DNA of 46,457 bases from Helochares maculicollis (Eukaryota > Arthropoda > Insecta > Coleoptera > Hydrophilidae). The notes under the pieces were generated by a model. The model was not told the origin of the DNA. It ran no database searches and saw nothing but the letters and a program-made list of their open reading frames with translations. The stretch lies in the NCBI GenBank assembly GCA_033557835.1, contig JAWQRO010000249.1, positions 1 to 46,457 of the forward strand, read 5' to 3'. Every line of letters begins with the position of its first letter. The first letter of the stretch is position 1. This document shows positions 13,301-23,737 of this stretch, piece by piece. Both the position numbers and the translations under genes were made by a program.

Positions 13301-15313
13301 TCTATACGCAAAATGCCAGTGAAACCACGATCTGAAATTGTGGCCGCTGTTACGCAAAGGCTGTACAACAAAGTCAAGCGGAAAGAAGTAGCAACAGAAA
13401 CGGATGACATGCTTGAGAAAAGCAAACCTATTTTTATGTCTGCTGCTACGAGACTGAAACTTCGAGAAATTACGGCAAGGGCTCTAAAGGCACACAGAAG
13501 AAAAAATGAGGAAACTCAAACGGATCAATTTCCAATAAGAAGGGTTAAAGAAATGTCTACAGATGTTAGTGATTTAAAATTAGATTTGTTGGAGACCAAA
13601 AATGTTGATACTAATACTCCGATTGTAGAAATGGTAGACGCTGCTGTCAACTGCAGCTACTTGGAAAGTTTCGACAATGATGAAAAATCTGATTTAAAAC
13701 ACTCGCTAGTAGTTACAAGAAGTTGCGGTACTCAATCTTCCATAGATGATTGTGAAAAAGAAAATGTTGAGCCTAGAACTGCCCAAGCCTCGGGAATTTC
13801 GTTTACTAAGTACTTGAACCACCCAAGCGAGCCTAAATTTGAGCTACTTAACAGTTGCACCACAAACCCTATTTATACAGCCTCTGTTAACATCAACGTG
13901 TCTCATAATTACATAAATGGACGTTCAGGTAATTTATCAGAAGATAGCTTAGATGAACATAATCAACACAGCGTTTGCTTTCCCACCCCTGATCTCATTA
14001 GTAACCACAATTCTTTGGAAGCAAATTCGCAGACTGCTCCTGGGAGTGTCAAAGAGAATGTTGCGGGGAAGCAAGAAGCTAATATTAATTTTGCATCTAC
14101 GAACTCCCTACCAGAGCAGTTCTCAACAAATCAAAGCTTACCACCCAAAAAGTCCGAAGTTTGCATAGCAAATTGCACTTTTACTCCCAAGTGCGAAGAA
14201 AGTATTAAATCAATTGATATCTCTACTGCTTTTGCTCCACAAATTTGTGTTTTAAAGGACTTCCGCGAAGACTGCTGCAGACCATTCCATAACAAAATGC
14301 CACAAAGTCAAAAACCTAAAGTATTACATACCGCCTGTAATAATTTCGAAAATGCTGCAAAGCCTCAAGAAACAACAGTTTTAAAATCGATAATGAAGCA
14401 TGGACATTATGACAAAGAAACGGAAGGATCGCAAGATTATAGCAGCTGTTCCAGTGACACAAGTGAGTCAACTTTGTTAGACTCGGAAGAAACGGATATA
14501 CCCGATTCGATTTGCTACCATAAAAGAGTAAGATTTCTGAATTCTAAATCACCCCCTAATGGACCAAATGAAAGAATGCTGGAAGTGATGTCAAATTTCT
14601 TAAAAGAAGCAACCTGTTTGATGAGTAATCTAACAATGGTGGCGACTAAATTGGAAAATACGCAAGCTGGCTTGCCAGAACAAGATTACGAGTTCGAAGT
14701 GACAGTGAATGATGTAACTGGTATTCCCAAAACGAAAGCCAAACAAAGAAAGAGAGGTAAAAGAAGGCATTCGCGACATCGTGAAAACGCATGCGTCCAA
14801 ACTCACCCAATTTTAGAAAATGCGTACAGCCAAACTTCGCCCAAAAGGACAGTCGAGGCTTTCACGGAGCTAGAGGATAACGATGAAGAGGAATTGTTCG
14901 AAAACAAATATGAATCCCTGGTATTGGAGTCCTGTGATCGCTTGGAAGAGCGTATCAACAATATAATGATGGAGGGCGCTTCGAATAATAGACCACCGGC
15001 CGCAGCTCCACCTTCAAGATTTGGAGAAGAATATCTTCATAGATTTCCACAACCCTTTACAATTAACCACGACTGGTTTAGTTTGCCACCTATTAACGTA
15101 GCAGCAGCTGACGACTCTAGTTTAGAAAGCAACATCACCTGTTCGGATAATCCTACATTTTCTGACTACGGTAGTTTGCCACGAAGAAGACAATGCCGCC
15201 CAAGACCTAGTTGTAGTCCTAGTGCATACCTAAGACAACTGACTAACTTGAGACAACAGATTGTGGAAACTTCAAGAGAGGAATTGCAATCGCAGGCGAG
15301 CCTCCACTTATAG
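1386..15313 (+). CDS. Kinesin-3-like motor protein (STARD9/KIF16B-like head), 5' partial
   Basis: Plus-end-type microtubule motor. Eight exons with matching phases: 1386-1458, 5423-5512, 5774-5991, 7258-7373, 10467-10745, 10829-10948, 11202-11374 and 12302-15313 (stop TAG), about 1,360 codons. The head has the P-loop GQSSSGKT (5846-5869), switch I SSRSH (10568-10582), switch II DLAGSE (10631-10648), then R-D-S-V-L-T-W-L-L-K-D and the neck-side L-R-F-G-Q-R-A-K. The sequence R-D-S-V-L-T-W-L-L-K-D-x-L-G-G-N-S-K-T is typical of kinesin-3. After the neck the last exon adds about 1,000 residues of mostly polar, low-complexity tail; I see no FHA, PX or START domain there. The N-terminal beta-strand with the first motor motif is missing because the gene starts left of the window. 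The family assignment rests on the head only; cargo is unknown. Introns carry mariners A, B and E. Confidence 0.9.
2371..2810 (-). mobile_element. Mariner A, internally deleted copy with both inverted ends
   Basis: Both ends carry the same imperfect inverted repeat containing GAAAAGTCTTTG, at about 2380-2405 and, reversed, about 2776-2805. Only the C-terminal part of a mariner transposase lies between them on the minus strand. It has the second catalytic Asp in Y-Q-D-T-A, then P-Y-P-P-Y-S-P-Y and the end of the catalytic domain, with stops and substitutions. The N-terminal DNA-binding half and first Asp are absent, so the 440-base copy is a non-autonomous deletion derivative. It lies in the first kinesin intron seen. 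Confidence 0.85.
3038..4621 (-). mobile_element. Mariner B, decayed copy with triplicated 3' half
   Basis: Minus-strand mariner. The 5' end (4621 downward) starts with the inverted-repeat-like GTTGTTCATAAAG and a GTCGATAAGAAAG segment; a related sequence with CTCGATAAGAAA sits at the other end near 3040-3070. Recognisable parts include the helix-turn-helix end (L-T-E-V-L-G-F-R-K-L-S-A, around 4290) and the catalytic part with Q-Q-D-N-A-P (around 3880). The C-terminal half occurs three times: about 3142-3371, 3372-3640 and 3641-4080. Stops and frameshifts rule out a working transposase. Confidence 0.85.
3142..4080. repeat. Three diverged tandem copies of mariner 3' sequence
   Basis: The block around TCTGGAAACAGATG and the following GCATTGT.AAAATGCT segment appears three times in the same orientation, starting near 3142, 3372 and 3641. 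The middle copy begins at GAGAATAACATC, where the other two continue differently. The copies differ by many substitutions, so the duplication is not recent. Confidence 0.8.
4622..5422. other. Kinesin intron, no recognised element
   Basis: AT-rich intron sequence between mariner B and the 5423 exon. No coding, RNA-gene or repeat signal was recognised. Confidence 0.5.
5992..7257. other. Kinesin intron, no recognised element
   Basis: Intron of 1,266 bases between the P-loop exon and the exon coding Y-L-E-I-Y-N-E. It begins GTAAGG and ends in TTTTAG. Open frames inside it have no recognisable product. Confidence 0.6.
7374..8797. other. Kinesin intron, left of mariner E
   Basis: First part of a 3,093-base intron. 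Nothing coding was recognised. A small patch near 8460-8520 is richer in GC (repeated GGCG) than its surroundings; its meaning is unknown. Confidence 0.5.
8798..9997 (+). mobile_element. Mariner E, nearly full length, inactive (mauritiana-like)
   Basis: The 5' end CCATGTGCGCAAGTTTAAAA and the inverted 3' end CCAGATGTACAAGTTTAAAA flank 1.2 kb, each next to TA. The plus strand codes a broken transposase with the expected blocks: E-S-H-R-I-L-V-E-T, K-W-V-P-H-K-L-N-E-R-Q-M, W-I-Y-F-E, V-N-T-V-C-Y, L-N-H-A-L-I-E-K, R-H-G-K-V-I-L-Q-H and P-P-Y-S-P-D-L-A-P. It is dead. There are stops (for example at 9654) and frameshifts, the first catalytic Asp of T-G-D-E-K-W is Gly, and the second (in H-D-N-A-P) is Asn. 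It lies in a kinesin intron, same strand as the gene. Confidence 0.9.
11375..12301. other. Last kinesin intron, no recognised element
   Basis: Intron of 927 bases starting GTAAGA and ending TTTTACAG. It is AT-rich, with nothing else recognised. Confidence 0.6.
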
Positions 15314-16334
15314 CATTAGATTACCCAGTTTTCTGTTGAATTTTATAACGAACTAAAATAGGCCTGCTTTAAATTTAAGTTAGTATAGTTTGATATCTTC
15401 AACAACCTTATTATGCATTTTATCACTATCAAAGCAGATGTCACACAGTACGTTATTTTAGCCTTCTAATACGAAATGCCGAAAATTAATGTTATCGTTA
15501 CTTTTAATTATATTGTACGATGCTAGTAAAATTCTCTTTAGCCTACTAAATTTTATTAGTTAAAAAGCAAAGAATTAATTGTTCTCAGTTTACTTTGATT
15601 TTGAAGTGGTTAATTCTCCACTATTGATTATTAAGGCACCTAATTAACGTACTGGCCATCGTGTTGAGTTTAATATAAAAATTCCATAAAATTTCCACTA
15701 CCACTGCCATGTCAGTACAATGCTCCAAAATACTTTTGCAGTATTGTTTCTTCGTAAGATATTGAACTACTAAAATATTACTGTAGTGATTACAACATAA
15801 TTGTTGTTTAACTGAGTGAAATCTATTTTAAATATAAGTTGAAGAATATAACACATAGATTGCGAAGCTTTTATAAAAATAGTCCAAATCTTTTCTACCA
15901 GAATGTAAATTTGATACAATTATACAGCATTTTGCAGTTTTGTGAATATATTAACGGCAACCTATGAAATTAAAAGTAGATTAAGTTTAATTTTAGCGTG
16001 AATATGTATCTATACATAAATAAATGAAGAACAAATATTGCATAAAATCGAAAATTAGTTATTTCATCACTTCCAGCCTACAGTAATTACAATAATTTAA
16101 AATGTATCACACCTTAATAGTCATTTCTCGTAGGCCAATCTAATACCACAGACTATCTCTGGTAATACTTAGAATTTAATAAATGGTTAGGCTTATTGTT
16201 AATTTTCGACAAAGTCATTAAAACAAGTCAATTTCGTCTTGAATTTATGGACCCTTGTCACAGAATTGCGTTTTGTACGACTTTATTACATACATACTCG
16301 AATCTGCGTAACAATAACTTAACACATTTAATAC
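15314..16334. other. Tail-to-tail intergenic region, kinesin and Ig gene 3' ends
   Basis: Holds the presumed kinesin 3' UTR; an AATAAA is at 16019-16024 on the plus strand. It also holds the 3' UTR of the minus-strand Ig gene, which has an AATAAA at 16287-16282 about 50 bases after its stop. No further gene was recognised. Confidence 0.55.
16282..16287 (-). promoter_or_regulatory. Candidate polyadenylation signal of the Ig gene
   Basis: AATAAA on the minus strand about 50 bases downstream of the predicted TAA stop. Its position supports the short last exon proposed for this gene. Confidence 0.5.
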
Positions 16335-19300
16335 TTAGTTGTTACCAAGGGTGACAACCTTCGTGCCTGGTACTAAAATGCTAAAAACTTTTAATTGCTG
16401 CATTTCAGAGCGGTTAAAATAGCGGTCGAAAGGTTGCAAATCTTAAGTATTACGTTGCTTGCATCTGGAGGCGTCTATGAAAAAATAATTTTAATAAACG
16501 CTGGTTTGATCACTTTTGGTTGACAAGTAACTGAAGCTTAAAGGCGACATGAGCCAGTACAATTTATTGATTTTTCTTTCACATGGAAATTATTATTTTA
16601 CTAAAGAAATAGTTAATAAATTAAGCAAATCAAAGAAAGTGCGTTTGCGTGAAGTATTAGCAGCGAAATCGAGTTTAATTTAAATCCTGAAATGTAAAGG
16701 AATGAGGAAACTTATCAAGCGCTTAATTCAGACCTTACCATTATCCTTTTCAAAGTCTGCATGTAAAAAACATAAGCCATTAAGGAAACATTTAAATTTG
16801 TCTAGAGCAATGAGGTCTAACAATTTATTGTCAGATAATCAAAACTGATGGATAATTTCCAATAAATAATTTACAGTATTAGTGATTTAGTTAGGATAAA
16901 CTTCTAAATGGACTTACCTTTGGGGTAATACAGTAAGGTTTTACGTTTTATGTACCCAGTGCCATGAATTTTTATTTCACAGTTAATGAGTGAGCCAGGG
17001 TCCAATTTATTTGCTTTCGTGGTAGCAATCAAATATACGGAATATTTTCCACTGGGATGCTTACTTACATTCCATTCTATTCCTTCCATAGCTCGTCTAC
17101 AGTACAAGAAAAAATAGCTTAATTCATTGAAATTGATCATCACCGCTCAGATCTGACTTAAATCAATTAAAGGGTTTTCACGCACAAGCTTAACAATTAC
17201 CACGAACGATTTTGATACTAAATCTGGCGATAACGAAGTGTGAGCAGCTTTTGGAAAAATTATTCTGGAACTTCTTTCAAAATAAGAATCTTCTTGGCAA
17301 ACTGTCAACACAAAGCTGACAAAAAGAGAGTAGATAAATATTATTGCACCAATTAGTGAATAGTAAACAAAGATGCCACAATTTGCACGTATTTTCTTGT
17401 CAGATTAAATTATTGGCTTCATCAGGTAGGTTTAGCGTTTTATATTAAAATTGTCTATTATACTTGGCCAAACCTCGGTCTGTTCATGGATTTAAGTACT
17501 TTCTAGTTTTAATTTTTTATACGGATGTTTTACGAGATAAACTGTAAATATATACAATACATAATCTTACCTGCTTTGAATATCATCTTTTCTGTCTCTA
17601 TATATGGTCAACTTCGGCTGGGGATAAACTTCAGATGCTATACATGTAAAATTTACATTATTCTCCAAGTCTGGTAAGCTTTGGTACAAAACCAATTGCT
17701 GTTCTGGTTCTGTAATAAAAATGGAATAGATGAATATTTTTACTAGGTTGTTCATAAAGTTTTCGGGTCGATATGAAAGGTTGTTGCTACTAGCCTAAAT
17801 GTTGGTACACTCTTCATATGAACGTATGTGAACTTTCATTTCAGTCAATTCATTCGATATTTACAAGCCATTTAGTATCGACGTTTCACAGTATTTTTTT
17901 AAATGGAAAAAAATAACTAGTATTTTTATTTTGAATGGTTTAAAAGCAAAGGAAATTTATGAATGGATGTTGAAAGTGTGAAAGGACTCTTCGCCTTCAA
18001 TTAGTATAGTAGAAATATGTATTTAAAAGTGCCCGTAGAAACCTTGAAGACGATTTACGTCAAGAACGTCCAAAAACAACAATTAAAAAATTAAAAAGTC
18101 GAGTTCGCTAACAATGAAACAAATACACATTTGAATGCGATTTTCTCAGCGTTTTCGATAGAACAAAGTCGATTTTGTGCGAGACTAGGGTCTATCACCA
18201 TTATGCTGAATAAAAAAAGAGGCTAATGAGTGGTGTGAACATGATTTTTCGGCTCCGAAATGATTTCATGTCCAGAAATTGGCGAAGAAGGTGTTAGCAT
18301 CAGTTTGGGACGCGAAAGTAATTATACTTATGGCTTACTTGTCAACTGGTAAAACAAGAAATCCTTAATATTATTGTAGCCTTATAGACCAGCTGAAGAA
18401 AAAATTCGTGAAAAAAGACCTCTTTTAAAAATAATTTTTCAACAGGACAATGCACCGTGTTACAAAAGCAATGCCTAAAATTCATGAATTAAAGTTCAAA
18501 CTGTTAAAGCATCCACCGTATTCAATAACGACTTCCATCTGTTTCCAGACATAAATAAATTCATGCGGGGAAAGCGTTTTTTATCAATTGCTGAGGTCAT
18601 AACAGATGTTATTCTCTGCTTCTTCAGTTTTCAACTACAAATTTCAAACGCAGGAGCGTTACCGCTAGTTGTGCGCTTTCTTAAAACTCACAAGAGGCAA
18701 AAGGGAAACATCAAAACTTCAAGAAAAGTGTAAAGAAATTAGCTAAGCAAAATTGAGAGAACCGACAAATTCATTGGTTCTTACCGCAAATTCACAATTC
18801 ACAACAAGGTCTTTGAAATACCAGGTGCGCAAGTTTTGTTGCCAAGAGATGACGCATGAAATCTATTAAAGTAACATTTGTAACCCAAAGGGCCATTTAT
18901 TTGGTGTTACATGTCGAATTTTGAGCCAAGTAAAGAGTATTTGCGGCATGATTTTCTTGCTCAATCGAAAGAAAAAAAAATCGGAAAGTCATCGATTTCA
19001 TATAGAGACTTACGGCGATCTTGCTCCAACTGTTAAGACTTGTAAACGGTGGTTTCCACTTTTCAAAAGTGGCGATTTCAATGTTATTGACAAAGAACAT
19101 GACAATCGACCAAAAAAGTTTGAAGATGACAAATTACAAGCAATATTGGACGATAGACGATATAAAAACACAACAATTGATGCCAGAGCAGTTGAATTTC
19201 ACTCGACAAGCCATTTTCGATCGCCTGAGAGCCATGGGGAAGATTCAACAATTTGAAAAATGGGTTCCATATAAACTGAACGACAGATAGAAAGACGAAA

Positions 19301-21423
19301 AATTGTGGGCGAAATACTGCATTTACGTCACAAAATAAAGTGCTTTTAGAATCGGGTTGTAACTGGCGATGAAAAATGGATATATTTTGAGAATTCCAAA
19401 TGTAAGAAATCGTGGGTAACGAAAACCAAGGACAACCATCAGCATCGAGTACAAAAACGGATCGTTTGGGAGGAAGACAATGCTGGGTATGTGGTGGGAT
19501 CAGAATGGAGTAGTGTACTACGAGCTTTTCAAACTCGGTGAAACAGTTAATACCGTCCACTACCGGCAACAAATGATCAATTTAAGCCACGCATTGATCA
19601 AAAACGGCCAGAATGAGCTCGAAGACATGGCAAAGTCATTCTGCAACATAACAACGCTCCTGCACATTCAGTCAAAGTGGTCAAAGAAACGATTTCTTCG
19701 CTTGGTTGGGAATTCCTACCCCACCAGACCTAGCGCCATTTGATTATCACCTCTTCTCATCGATGGGACATGCATTGGCTGAGCAAAAGTTCAAGACTTT
19801 CGAAGATATAGAAAAATGGCTCGACGAATGAATACCAATGAAAGTTGAAGCTTTCTTTTGGAATCGTATCCATAAATTGCCTGATGGATGGATAAAATGT
19901 GGAAAAAGTGAGGGTCAATAATTTCAATAAAAATATTTTATCGTTGCTCTTAGATAATTGCGTATTGTTAATATTAATAATTTATGAGTAGCGTTGTGCA
20001 CCAATATATTGGCAATCTTCAATGAAATGCTTGAGTATATTCAAAAAGAATACGTGGAAAAGATGATGATCAGGATTGTTCACTAAAAACTGTTGTAGTG
20101 TCTGCACACATCATTAAATATCAAAGCCTAACTTATATCAACTTATTTTTCCTGACTTACGTAACTCAGCTGTTACAAGGCAATATTTCAGTTATATAAC
20201 TTCATTTTTACTTACGAAATACAGTCAGTTTCTTGGAGGTGAAATCTTCATCCGCAAAAGTAGAAACGAAACATTTATAATCTCCAGCAATATCCGAAGT
20301 TACATTAATGATCTTCATCGCCCTATACGCAGTTTTTGGATCATCTGAAGCTCTATAAGTCACATCTAAACGATCTTTCAAGACTCCCAAACTTTGAGGA
20401 GGTTGAGGAGGTATCCACTGATAAACGACATCTCCATTAAGATACCACTTTACTACAAGATCTTGATCATCAGGTCTTACAGAGTAATTACAATCCAATA
20501 GAACCGCTTCTTCAGAGTTGTTTTGGACTGCTGCGGGAACGGTGATGTAGTTGATTTGTACACAAAAACAAGAATTCACTGAAAATAATTATAAATACAA
20601 TACAATAATAAAAAAATATGGCAGGCTACAGCAATATGAGAACAAAATGTGAGTGCTGCCCATATATTAGTTCTCTACTTTAGTACTTTTTATTCATTTA
20701 TTGCCAAAGAAAGGCTTATAAACTGGCATGTTATTCTAATTAACGATCATTTATGTGAAACAATAAAAAAAGAACAAACGCGATTATTATTTACGTTGTG
20801 ATTTGTCTTAAATGTCGAAATATAATCGCGGACGGTTTTAGAATCCCATTTTCCTTACCGCATACATCTTGTCAATAATATTACTGATTCCAATTGCTTT
20901 AAATAAAACATGAGAATTGAAATCGTTAACTCGTATATGTTAGTTCCAGGAAACTTAAAGCAAATTAAGGTTTAAATATTTACTATAGATTTACTGTAAC
21001 TCGATTGATTCCTGAAATACTTGATAAATCTCTACAAATACATAACATGTATAATTCCAAATGTATCAAGTAATCGATGCAAAATTATTGGATTGAATAT
21101 AACTAACATGGGGTAAAGAGATCAAAGTGTGCATTTACGGTAAATTTAGCATACTTTTCCAAGTGGAAATTTTAGTAGAAATTAGCCGGAAAACATTCCT
21201 CAAGCTATGATATTCTATAAGCTTCTATTTTTATGAAAAAATTAGTCAGTCAATATTTAATTTTCAAAAGATGCGATTTTTTGCCGTTTTTAAAAATGAT
21301 TAATAACACCACGATTTAAACAAAACTGTATTAAAAATGTTTACATACATGTTTCAATATTGACTAGTAAATATACTTACCCAATAAAGCAAAGTAACAG
21401 CAAACCAAAACGTATATACACAT
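16335..21423 (-). CDS. Small secreted two-Ig-domain protein
   Basis: Minus-strand gene of five exons: 21423-21381, 20578-20216, 17709-17571, 17096-16918 and 16372-16335, 253 residues, phases consistent. It starts M-C-I-Y-V-L-V-C-C-Y-F-A-L-L, a signal peptide split by the first intron. The first Ig domain runs from V-L-L-D-C to G-D-Y-K-C and contains V-K-W-Y and Y-Q-W-I-P-P. The second runs from N-F-T-C-I-A to L-I-N-C-E-I. Several N-x-S/T sites fit a secreted glycoprotein. No transmembrane segment is seen. The last exon adds only 12 residues (ending V-V-T-L-G-N-N) and is the least certain part. The layout resembles insect cell-surface/secreted Ig proteins of the Beat/side-partner kind, but I do not recognise the exact gene. 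Mariners C and D lie in the large second intron; IDI is divergent upstream. Confidence 0.8.
17745..18617 (+). mobile_element. Mariner C, 3'-truncated copy of the mariner B family
   Basis: It begins at a TA with the same inverted-repeat start as mariner B (GGTTGTTCATAAAG then GGGTCGATATGAAAGG). It continues through decayed transposase with recognisable S-V-W-D-A-K-like, Q-Q-D-N-A-P-C-Y-K-like and H-P-P-Y-S segments, and stops at about 18617 without a 3' inverted repeat. Multiple stops and frameshifts are present. Its orientation is opposite to the host Ig gene. Confidence 0.85.
18821..19967 (+). mobile_element. Mariner D, mauritiana-like, lacking its 3' end
   Basis: Same family as mariner E. 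It starts at TA-CCAGGTGCGCAAG, but the rest of the inverted repeat (TAAAATGTCG) is missing, and the 3' end fades after GATAATTGCGTATT with no inverted repeat. Transposase blocks: E-S-H-R-F-H-I-E-T, F-K-S-G-D-F-N-V, K-K-F-E-D-D, A-M-G-K-I-Q, K-W-V-P-Y-K-L-N, T-G-D-E-K-W-I-Y-F-E, W-W-D-Q-N-G-V-V-Y-Y-E, L-S-H-A-L-I, and finally W-I-K-C. The first catalytic Asp is kept; the second (H-D-N) reads H-N-N. Frameshifts near 19190 and 19500 and stops make it inactive. Confidence 0.88.
20579..21380. other. First intron of the Ig gene
   Basis: Intron of 802 bases on the minus strand, with donor GTAAGT at 21380 and acceptor TTTTCAG at 20579. It is AT-rich and contains no recognised element. Confidence 0.65.
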
Positions 21424-21874
21424 TTTAAAAAACAATTATAAGAACCGTTTTGAAGCGCTTTCGGAAATTTTTTGTCTTGCCCGTGAAATATGCAACTAAC
21501 TACGCATGATACCAACTGTGGCATGCGCATCGCTCCGAATGTTTTACTCGGAAAAGCGGATTAGGGACGTAGCAATTATAATTTGTCACTATGTACAGCC
21601 TGTGTCTGACGTTTCAAAGATAACAGTAAACAATCCAAATTCTAAAATTTTAGGTTTATGGGTAATTAATTATATATTCATACAATTCAAGTTATTATTA
21701 GCTAGTGGGGTCTTGCCATGACCTACCATTCATTGCGGATATTTTTTTTCTAGATAAACATTTTGATTTACGTAAAAGACATACGCAAAGTAGCTTTGCG
21801 CAAATTTTCCTACCATCACAACTTGCCAGTTGCCAGACAATTACACCATAAACTATTGCAGTTGTAATATCAAC
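21424..21874. promoter_or_regulatory. Shared upstream region of Ig gene and IDI
   Basis: About 450 bases separate the two divergent start codons, so the 5' UTRs and core promoters of both genes must lie here. A GCATGCGC segment at 21521-21528 resembles an NRF-1/Ewg half-site; this is a weak match only. Confidence 0.4.
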
Positions 21875-22714
21875 ATGCTGACCTTAACAGCTAGAAATAC
21901 AGTGCAACGTACACTGGGTCGCTGGTTATCAAGCTCTCTCGCAAGAACCAAAGAAGTACCTGTAGACCCTCAACAAGAGAGCCAATTAAATGAGAAATGT
22001 TTTTTAGTGGATGAAAATGATAAAGTACTTGGTACTGCGTCAAAACGAGATTGCCACAAAGTCCAAGAAAATGGAAACATACCGCTTCATAGAGCCTTTA
22101 GTGTCTTTTTATTTAATACAAAAGGGGATTTGCTGCTGCAAAAACGATCATCTGACAAGGTTTGTAAATCATTACATATTTCATTAGAAAAACCTGATTT
22201 TACTTAAAGACAAATAATCTAGTTTTTGTTATGACAAACTTGTATAATTTAGGTCACCTATCCCGATCACTATACAAATTCATGCTGCAGCCATCCAATA
22301 GCTGATATTCCCGGTGAAGAAGAAGAAGACTGCGCCCTTGGAGTCAAACGAGCAGCTCTAAGGCGGATGAACTATGAATTAGGTATTCCGATAGAAAGTA
22401 TAAACTTGCACAACATAAAATATTTGACAAGAATTCATTATATGGATTCCGGAAATGGAGTTTGGGGAGAACATGAAATCGACTACATCTTATTTATCCA
22501 GCAAGACGTAAAGGTCAATCCCAATCCAAACGAAATCTCAGAAATCAGCTTTGTACCAAGAGAAGAATTTGATGCACACTTGCCCACCCTAGGATCACCC
22601 TTGACCCCTTGGTTCAAATTAATCTGTCAACACAGATTAAAATTATGGTGGTTAAATTTGAATGATTTAAGCAGCTTTCAAGATCATAAAAAAATATTAA
22701 AACTAAAACTGTAA
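21875..22714 (+). CDS. IDI1: Isopentenyl-diphosphate delta-isomerase, type I
   Basis: Interconverts IPP and DMAPP in the mevalonate pathway, feeding insect juvenile hormone and other terpenoid synthesis. Two exons, 21875-22159 and 22253-22714, joined in phase (R-S-S-D-K then V-T-Y-P-D-H), give 248 residues. The Nudix-type core is complete: H-R-A-F-S-V-F-L-F-N, T-N-S-C-C-S-H-P with the catalytic Cys, A-L-G-V-K-R-A-A, L-T-R-I-H-Y, and W-G-E-H-E-I-D-Y-I-L with the catalytic Glu, then T-P-W-F-K and K-W/L-W-W. The first ATG is at 21875. About 25 residues at the start (M-L-T-L-T-A-R-N, R-T-L-G-R-W, S-S-S-L-A-R) are basic and Ser/Thr-rich without acids, like a mitochondrial targeting peptide. Only a single 93-base intron is present. 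It is divergent from the Ig gene. Confidence 0.95.
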
Positions 22715-23737
22715 AATCCATTGCTAAGTGCCTTGATTTTATAATTATAATTAAGAACAACTAACGATGTAGTTTTAAAATACATTGGATAAACTAAATT
22801 ACTTAGCAAGTTTAACAGGTTCTATCTTAATTACTATTAATCAAACTCTATCTTTAGTTTATATTCTTAAGTATATAATCATAAAGAATTATTATGTGGG
22901 TATTACCAAAGCTATGGGAACATACATTGTTGAAGTAATTTATTCTGTATTAACAAAATTATTTATATACTAATATCGAATGTGTTTACGTATTAGCAAA
23001 ATGTTTATGGAACTTTTTCCAGTTTTTAACAAAGCACTTGCCTTTTTTAATTATTCATATATATTTATAGCTTTATAAAAGCAGCTTTTGTTATGTTTTT
23101 GTTACTTCAAAAATAAAGCTATTTTTTATTGTAGTTGTTTTTAGATAAAAATGTTTAAACTAATTATCTGACAGCCATTCATTTATGGGTCATGAAGATC
23201 TCAAACTATAAATAGAATCCTATTCATAATTACAGCAATTTAAATGTCTATTTGTTTTATTCACAAATACATCTATCGCAAAAAAATAAAAAACTTCATC
23301 AAGTTTTTGCACAACTAATGAATCTGATCCAAACATATCTTACATGTGACCCATAACTTCAATTGTCAATTATTACTTGCTACTGGGGTCCAATTTATTA
23401 ATTTTAAAAACCATCATTGCATTATTTTCAAATTCAAGCCTTAGACTGCTAAAAGTATAGTCTAAGTGATCAACAGGTGGTATCAAACCATAAACAATTG
23501 GTAACCTATCAATGAGAAATTAGGAAGCAGGTCATGGTGCTCATCAAATTTACTAGTTTTGGAAAAAGGAATAATTCATAAATTTAAAAAAGTGACCCAC
23601 TGACCTAAATAAACTTAATGTATGAAGATAATAATAATAACTATCCATTAAATTACATGCTTTTTAACTTAATAAAAAATAAGTTTTAAAAATTAATTTT
23701 ACTTTAAAAAATTATGTACAAATATAATTGTAATATA
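22715..23737. other. Tail-to-tail intergenic region, IDI and RRP15 3' ends
   Basis: Very AT-rich. AATAAA at 23112-23117 may end the IDI transcript. The short open frame at 22785-22973 is hydrophobic, AT-driven sequence with no recognisable product. Confidence 0.5.

Noticed and set aside
12923..13425. Minus-strand open frames opposite the kinesin last exon
   Set aside because: Shadow frames of the plus-strand coding sequence with no features of their own.
21830..21874. Upstream in-frame extension of IDI starting at a TTG codon
   Set aside because: It needs a non-ATG start; the ATG at 21875 follows and begins a good targeting peptide.
22785..22973. Hydrophobic 62-codon frame after IDI
   Set aside because: AT-driven Leu/Ile/Tyr composition in a 3' UTR, with no supporting context.
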